From Saussurea involucrata (taxonomy: Eukaryota; Streptophyta; Magnoliopsida; Asterales; Asteraceae), in contig CM066325.1 of the NCBI GenBank assembly GCA_033807775.1, positions 19,773,301-19,837,300 on the forward strand: a stretch of DNA of 64,000 nt, in the 5' to 3' direction. How positions within the stretch are numbered: position 1 is the first letter of the stretch; each line of letters begins with the position of its first letter. Below the pieces are notes generated by a model. That model saw only the letters and a list, made by a program, of their open reading frames with translations, ran no database searches and was not told where the DNA came from. A program made the position numbers and the translations under genes. Positions 57,526-64,000 of the stretch are shown piece by piece.

Positions 57526-57553
57526 CCGCGCGAGGCGTGGTATTGTTACCTAG
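57526..57553 (+). mobile_element. Helitron-2 3' terminus
   Basis: CCGCGC-GAG-GCGTGG hairpin (one G-U pair, 57526-57540), 9 bases, then CTAG (57550-57553) and T of a (TA)n. Same layout as the tail at 30971-30997. Confidence 0.8.
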
Positions 57554-57900
57554 TATATATATATAAAGCAAAATGTGGGAGAAAGGGTTAAGGAGAGGCC
57601 TCCATGGCCTTTTATCTTTTTTGTTATAATTTTGATTTATTTTTAATTGATTTCAACACATTAAATGCTTAAACTTTTCATTTTCTTTTTTAATTTAAAT
57701 TAAAAACCATTAACCAATGTATATTTATTATTATATAAAATATTATTTACCTTGCATTTTTAATTATACAATGAATCCAACATTTTTTATTTAAATTTGT
57801 AAATTTATTATTATTTTTATTTAATCAATAAGGTATATATACTTTTTTTAAATGAATTTATTTTTATTTAACTATTTATATTTCTTTGTAAGCTAACAAT

Positions 57901-57962
<62 letters not shown>

Positions 57963-58291
57963 CAAAATATAGGAGAAAGCTAACAATCATCAATATATAT
58001 ATAAAGCAAAATGTGTGAGAAAGGGTTAAGGAGAGGCCTCCATGGCCTTTTATCCTTTTTGTTATAATTTTGATTTATTTTTAATTGATTTCAACACATT
58101 AAATGCTTAAACTTTTCATTTTCTTTTTTAATTTAAATTAAAAATCATTAACCAATGTATATTTATTATTATATAAAATATTATTTACCTTGCATTTTTA
58201 ATTATACAATGAATCCAACATTTTTTATTTAAATTTGCAAACTTATTATTATTTTTATTTAACTATTTATATTTCTTTGTAAGCTAACAAT

Positions 58292-58337
<46 letters not shown>

Positions 58338-59547
58338 CAAAATGTAGGAGAAAGCTAACAATGCTTATAAATCAAATTTTTTATTTAAATTTATAAACTT
58401 ATTATTATTTTTATTTAATTAATAAAATACAAATTTTTTAGTAAGCTAACATGTTTATAAACTTATTATTATTTTTATTACATTATATATTGATTATTTT
58501 CAACAATTAAAGCCACTTATGAATTCAAAAAACATTTCATTTTTTCCAATTACGAATCATTATTATATACAAATGAACAATTGTTACAATCAATATCAAT
58601 CAATATATAGAGGGCACAAGAATTGTATTGTCATTTTAGGATTGCTTGGGACATAAGTTTTTCTTTTGTGAAATTGGACATGAAACAATTGTAAGGTATA
58701 GTTTTTCATTACTTTTTAAAATCATTCTAAAACAATATATTTCATTATAATTTGGTTGTTCTCTTGGTAATTAATTGCATGACTATGTTTAACATCCAAC
58801 TGTCCAACTTCGCTCATCTCTTATAAATCTTCTCTATTCATCTCATTTCAGGTTTACTTTTTAAAGTTGTACATCATACCTGCTTTGTTTTCTCCCCGTC
58901 TCTACTTATCTTGAAAGTGTGTCTGATGACAACAACTTGAATGGGGAATCGTTGAAAATTTAAAAATTAATTTTTTTTATTATTTTTTAAAAATTTTAAT
59001 TTCTATTTTAATTTCTTTATCATTTATATTTGATTGGAATTTTTTTTATTATTTAAAATATATTTTTATTTGAATTTTTTTCTCACATAACCAAAACTTA
59101 GATGGAATGCAACAATGGTTATAAATGAAAACTTATTTTAATGGAATATATTTTTTTTATTTAATTTTATTATATTTTGTAGTAAGCTAACAATCATCAA
59201 TATATCAATATAAAGCAAAATGTGGGAGAAAGGGTTAAGGAGAGGCCTCCATGACCTTTTATCTTTTTTGTTATAATTTTGATTTATTTTTAATTGATTT
59301 CAACACATTAAATGCTTAAACTTTTCATTTTCTTTTTAAATTTAAATTAAAAACCATTAACCAATGTATATTTATTATTATATAAAATATTATTTACCTT
59401 GCATTTTTAATTATACAATGAATCCAACATTTTTTATTTAAATTTGTAAACTTATTATTATTTTTAATTAATCAATAAGGTATATATACTTTTTATAAAT
59501 GAATTTATTTTTATTTAACTATTTATATTTCTTTGTAAGCTAACAAT

Positions 59548-59578
<31 letters not shown>

Positions 59579-61583
59579 ACAAAATGTAGGAGAAAGCTAA
59601 CAATGCTTATAAATCAATTTTTTTTATTTAAATTTATAAACTTATTATTATTTTTATTTAATTAATAAGATACAAATTTTTTAGTAAGCTAACATGTTTA
59701 TAAACTTATTATTATTTTTATTACATTATATATTGATTATTTTCAACAATTAAAGCCACTTATGAATTCAAAAAACATTTCATTTTTTCCAATTATGAAT
59801 CATTATTATATACAAATGAACAATTGTTACAATCAATATATAGAGGGCACAAGAATTGTATTGTCATTTTAGGATTGTTTGGGACATAAGTTTTTCTTTT
59901 GTGAAATTTGACATGAAACAATTGTAAGATATAGTTTTTCATTACTTTTTAAAATCATTTTAAAACAATATATTTCATTATAATTTGGTTGTTCTCTTGG
60001 TAATTAATTGCAAGACTTTGTTTAACATCCAACTGTCCAACTTCGCTCATCTCTAATAAACCTTCTCTATTCATCTCATTTCAGGTTTACTTTTTAAAGT
60101 TGTATATCATACTTGCTTTGTTTTCTCCCCGTCTCTACTTGTCTTGAAAGTGTGTCTGATGACAACAACTTGAATGGGGAATCGTTGAAAATTTATAATT
60201 TTTTTTATTTTTAAAAATTTTTAATTTCTATTTTAATTTCTTTATCATTTACATTTGATTGGAATTTTTTTTATTATTTAAAATATATTTTTATTTGAAT
60301 TTTTTTCTCACATAACCAAAACTTAGATGGAATGCAACAATGGTTATAAATGAAAACTTATTTTAATGGAATATATTTTTGTTATTTAATTTTATATATT
60401 TTGTAGTAAGCTAACAATGCTTATAAATAAAAATTATTTTAAAAGTGTATATTTTTAGCGATTGAGTATTTTATTTCTTTTTTATTAATCTAACATATAT
60501 TTTTATTTGAACTTATTTTCTTTTTTAAATAACCAAAACATAAATGAAATGCAACAATGGTTATAAATGATAACTTATTTTAATGAAATATATTTTTTGT
60601 TATTTAATTTTATTACTTTTTGTAGTAAGCTAACAAACAATATATATATATAAAGGAAAATGTAGGAGAGAGAGTTAACGAAAAGCCTCCATTGAGGCTT
60701 TAGAATTTTCTTAGAGTTTTGATTTTTTTTTAAATCAAAGATAGCATTAAATGGGTTAATCCTTTCATTTTCTTTACTAATTTTTATTATTTTATATATT
60801 CAATATTAATATTTTTAGCAAAACAAAATATTATTTACATCACATTTTTAACAACAATATATATAATTATACCCTGTATTCGTATTAAAGTTTTATTATT
60901 ATTTAAAATATATTTTTATTTGAATTTTTTTCTCACATAACCAAAACATAGATGGAATGCAACAATCATCAATATATATATATAAAGGAAAATGTAGGAG
61001 AGAGAGTTAAGGAAAAGCCTACATTGAGGCTTTAGAATTTTTTTAGAGTTTTGAATTTTTTTTAAATCAAAGATAGCATTAAATGGGTTAATCATTTCAT
61101 TTTCTTTACTAATTTTTATTATTTTATATATTCAATATTAATATTTTTAGCAAAACAAAATATTATTTACATCACATTTTTAACAACAATATATATAATT
61201 ATACCCTGTATTCGTATTAAATTTTTATTATTATTTAAAATATATTTTATGTGAATTTTTTTCTCACATAACCAAAACTTAAATGGAATGCAACAATGGT
61301 TATAAATGAAAACTTATTTTAATGGAATATATTTTTGTTATTTAATTTTATTATATTTTGCAGTAAGCTAACAATGCTTATAAATAAAATTTATTTTAAA
61401 AGTGTATATTTTTAGCGATTGAGTATTTATTTTCCTTTTTATTAATCTAACATATATTTTTATTTGAACTTATTTTCTTTTTTACAGAACCAAAACTTAA
61501 ATGAAATGCAACAATGGTTATAAATGATAACTTATTTTAATGGAATATATTTTTTGATATTTAATTTTATTACTTTTTGTAGT
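57554..61583 (+). repeat. Array of head-like modules, families 2 and 3
   Basis: Family-2 units start near 57554, 57990 and 59205 (AAAGCAAAATGTGGGAGAAA, AGGCC-TCCAT-GGCCT hairpin). Units from 58005 and 59216 are long (about 1.2 kb) and near-identical, sharing a more complex segment near 58790-58960 and 60020-60190 (CCAACTTCGCTCATCTC, GTGTGTCTGATGACAACAAC) that may be a captured fragment. Family-3 units start near 60640 and 60972 (AAAGGAAAATGTAGGAGAG, AAAGCCTC-CATT-GAGGCTTT hairpin). (TA)n runs separate units. No genes. Confidence 0.8.
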
Positions 61584-62900
61584 TGTAACAACCCAAATTT
61601 AGTAGGCTGGAAGGTTTAGTGTCCAGAATTAAAAGAATGGAAGTTTGGGCTTAGGGGCTATAGTGTAAATTGTGAAACATATTTAAATGAGCCAAATCCC
61701 TAGGTGGTCTTGGGGATTCAGTATTATTGTGATGTGGCGGCTGAGGAGAAGAGCAGAAAGAAGAAGGAATCGGTTTGGCATCAGGATCGGGAGAAGACTC
61801 TTCTGGTAAGCAAACCTCAAATCATTGTTATCTTCTTGTGCATTAATAGCTAGAAATTAGTTAGTTTCCTGGTTGGGTTTTCATGTTTAAGCTGGGATAT
61901 TGTTTAACATCACTGTGGAGAGTTTTAGTTCACGAATGGGATTGTAATCTAATGAAACCAATGGACTAGAAATCTATATTGTTTAAGGAGTTGTAATAGA
62001 ACAAATTGGGTTTGAATGCTATGTTAAATTCTCAATTTACTGGACTCCGTAGGAAGAAATCGAGTAATGAAGAATTTAAGGTTCGTCCCTGTTCGGGGGT
62101 ACCGGGAGTTCAGGGTACGGGAGTCGGGGTACCGGGAGTTCAGGGTACCGGGAGTCGGCATACCGGGAGTCGACATACCGGGAGTCGGCATACCGGGAGT
62201 CGGTACCGGGAGCCGTAGGCACCGGGACTCGAACTCCCGCAGGTCGATACCGGGACTCATGGGTTGCTGGGACGAAGCTTGTTGGGCCAAAGAGTATGTG
62301 GGCCGAGAGATGCTCTTGTGGACTTAGAATTTGCTAGGGCTTAGCATGCTTTTAAAAGAGATCCGTTATTGAGTAATGATCCAGAGTTATTCTAGAGACC
62401 GAGTAAGAAGAGAGACTTATGATCATAATTGAGTGGCATCTAATTAATTTATAATTATTAACTAGGTGTACGGACGGAACGAGATACGAGGTTAGAAAGG
62501 AGTTGCTATCAGGTGAGTTCCCCAAACCCTTTTTACGACGCGAAGTGATAAATGTTTCTTTTACTGAGTATGGTTTATCGAGCATGAAAAGTATGAATTG
62601 ATTTGCATGATTTTCACGAATGATCCTATCTTAAACGAAAGAGGTGTTTAGCATGACATTATGAAAGATATGATTTATGAAAAGTATATTTTACATGTTT
62701 GCATGAACATATGTGTACACTATGTGGAGTCGGTCTGCACTGTGGGATCTAAGAGAGGTTATCGGGGTCTTAGGACTCTTGGTTATGTATGATAGACCGG
62801 TAGGATGGAATTTGTTTTCATCCTATTCGGTAGAGGGGGATCCGCGGGGATTCCAAGTGGCGAGAAGGGAGTCTGCTGGGGCCCTGATCGCAATATGTTA
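61584..62900 (+). mobile_element. Truncated LTR related to the Tekay-like family
   Basis: Starts TGTAACAACCCAAATTTAG. Contains GGCGGCTGAGGAGAAGAG, an inverted-orientation ACCGGGAGTCGG minisatellite (62090-62230), CAGGTGAGTTCCCC at 62510 and the GGGGCCCTGATCGCAATATG block. It is cut at about 62900 before the stem-loop and CA end, where other DNA begins. No primer site or interior. Confidence 0.65.
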
Positions 62901-64000
62901 TGTGTTGGGTCATCAAGATTTGAAGATGACCTCATGATCTTCTTTTATACTTTGAAAAACATTTTATACTTAGAGAAATTTTGGATGCATGGTTCTTTGT
63001 AATGGCTTGTACAAGATATCAAATGTTTGGTGAAGTCAAAGATCAACCAAAGTCAAGATTAAAGATTCTCTCATTGTGGAAGTGAAAGATCTTTTCTCAA
63101 ACATACAAGTCATTGTTCACCGAAATTGTTCTCACAATTTCGGTGGTATCTCCACCGAAACTTCTCTCTATTTCGGCCAAGTCTCAAAGAAGCTTTTCCC
63201 AAAGATGATGTCATATATCTCAAAGATGATGTCACATATCTCAAAGATGTGTCACATATCCCAAATGACATTTTGTTAGTCCCAGATGGCTTAACAAGTA
63301 TTGTAGAAGGGGGGGTTGAATACAATACACAAAAATTTCACAATTTTAATTCTTATATTTGAAAAACTTTCAAAAGAATTACACACATAAAACTTAAGAT
63401 TGTTGCGGAAAAGAACAGATAAACTATTCTAACAATCTTACACAAAGTATACAACAAAACAACTAAGAACACTAAGAGCAAAGCTATTGAGTTTTAAGGC
63501 TTAAAAGAAGGTTTCTTGCACTGAGAGAATTTCTTGAAAGCGTGAGAATTGCATGAAGAGCACTTCTCCTTTTATAGTGCCAAGGAGTGCCCAAGCATTA
63601 AATGCTTGGGACACTTGTCATCTTCACATATGCTGATAATGTTGACTTCAGGAGAACTGTGAAGTCCTTGTCACTTTTCACTAGGTGCAGACAGAGTAGC
63701 TTGAGCAGATAATAGGGACCTTAACTGAAAGTGGATAAAGAGACAAACTGTCACTTTTCTCTGCTGGAGGATATTGTCCCATAATAAATGATCTTCTGTC
63801 TTGAGCCTTTAGCACCGAAGTGGTTTCCACCGAGATTTGAGAAATCTTCGGTGGAAAGAAGACTAGTCCACCGAAATTGCAAGCATGTTTCGGTGGTAAC
63901 TAGTCCACCGAAATTGCGAGCATGTTTCGGTGGTGAGAGGACCACCGAAATTACAAGAATATTTCGGTGGTGAGAGAGGCACCGAAATGGTCATCGGTGG
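62901..64000. mobile_element. Unclassified LTR-like sequence with ACCGAAA hairpins, runs off the window
   Basis: It begins near TGTTGGGTCATC inside the previous LTR. A hairpin CCGAAATTG/CAATTTCGG lies at 63119-63145. TGTAGAAGGGGGGGTTGAATAC at 63303, split here as TGTAGAAGGGGGG and GTTGAATAC, recalls Copia-type LTR sequence, but no coding domain is visible. Small frames are not genes. Confidence 0.4.
63826..64000. repeat. Tandem array of short hairpins, arms CCACCGAAA / TTTCGGTGG
   Basis: Five consecutive palindromic units of about 28 bases are spaced by 8-9 bases (TAACTAGT, TGAGAGGA). Inner pairs TGC/GCA occur in two of them. The array continues past the window end. Confidence 0.85.

Larger units (their letters stand above)
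10060..57553 (+). mobile_element. Helitron-2 (inferred), heavily interrupted by nested elements
   Basis: The proposed 5' end is A|TCAATATATCAATC at 10060 and the 3' end is the hairpin plus CTAG at 57526-57553. Left flank (TCAACATATATA...) and right flank (TATATATATATAAAGCAAAATG) together rebuild one family-2 module TA tract, as expected for insertion between A and T. Its own DNA is the head-like module array (10060-12190 and 30998-32870), 32871-33037, 48839-48956 and 57423-57553. Everything else is nested: Helitron-1, LARD-B and the Tekay-like element. No Rep/helicase gene is present, so it is non-autonomous. The flank logic is strong; the exact 5' base is uncertain. Confidence 0.5.

Noticed and set aside
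63126..63362. 78-codon frame near the right edge
   Set aside because: Built from repeated AAGATGATGTCA and hairpin sequence; no domain and no conservation visible.

Overview
This is a plant nuclear window, most likely from a eudicot. It is almost entirely transposable elements in AT-rich DNA with many (TA)n runs. Plant-specific signs are LTR elements primed by tRNA-iMet and tRNA-Asp, a Tekay/Del-like chromovirus, an Athila/Tat-type gag-protease, a PIF/Harbinger transposase, Helitron ends with CTAG tails, and a Mutator-like element (MULE) carrying a Ulp1-type protease gene instead of a transposase. I see no intact ordinary host gene, rRNA or tRNA. The only recognisable host-gene piece is a two-exon VPS60 (ESCRT-III) fragment near 9.4 kb.

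Layout. 1-4622: a MITE-like element, MULE-type terminal arms, a truncated LTR and a Helitron tail, mixed together. 5685-7774: a complete but dead PIF/Harbinger element with a TTA target duplication. 7778-9640: gene-poor DNA with a MITE and the VPS60 fragment.

9643-61583 reads as one nested stack. An array of Helitron-head-like modules (family 2/3: 9643-10059 and 57554-61583) is interrupted by Helitron-2 (10060-57553). The head array of Helitron-2 (10060-12190 and 30998-32870) is interrupted by Helitron-1 (12191-30997). Helitron-1 is interrupted by a ULP-MULE (13984-29574, 9-bp target duplication TATTCATTA), and the MULE by the non-autonomous LTR element LARD-A (21144-29121, target duplication AACAG). 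Further along, a second LARD (LARD-B, 33038-48838) holds an Athila-like element in both solo-LTR and internal form, joined by an unequal recombination. A Tekay-like gypsy element (48957-57417, target duplication ATAAA) sits in the Helitron-2 tail. 61584-64000 holds another truncated LTR and an unclassified LTR-like sequence ending in a hairpin array.

How the parts relate. The two LARDs encode no gag or pol, but share primer site, leader, polypurine tract and LTR signals with the Tekay-like element, so they look like its parasites. All three carry a leader stem-loop with an invariant palindromic loop CTGGCCAG, a good candidate for an RNA dimerisation or packaging signal. The MULE gene can be assembled as 11 exons, every intron in phase 0, encoding a DUF1985-like plus Ulp1 protease protein of about 848 residues. 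It is broken only by one TAG seven codons before the catalytic Cys. All calls are from reading the sequence; no database search was run.
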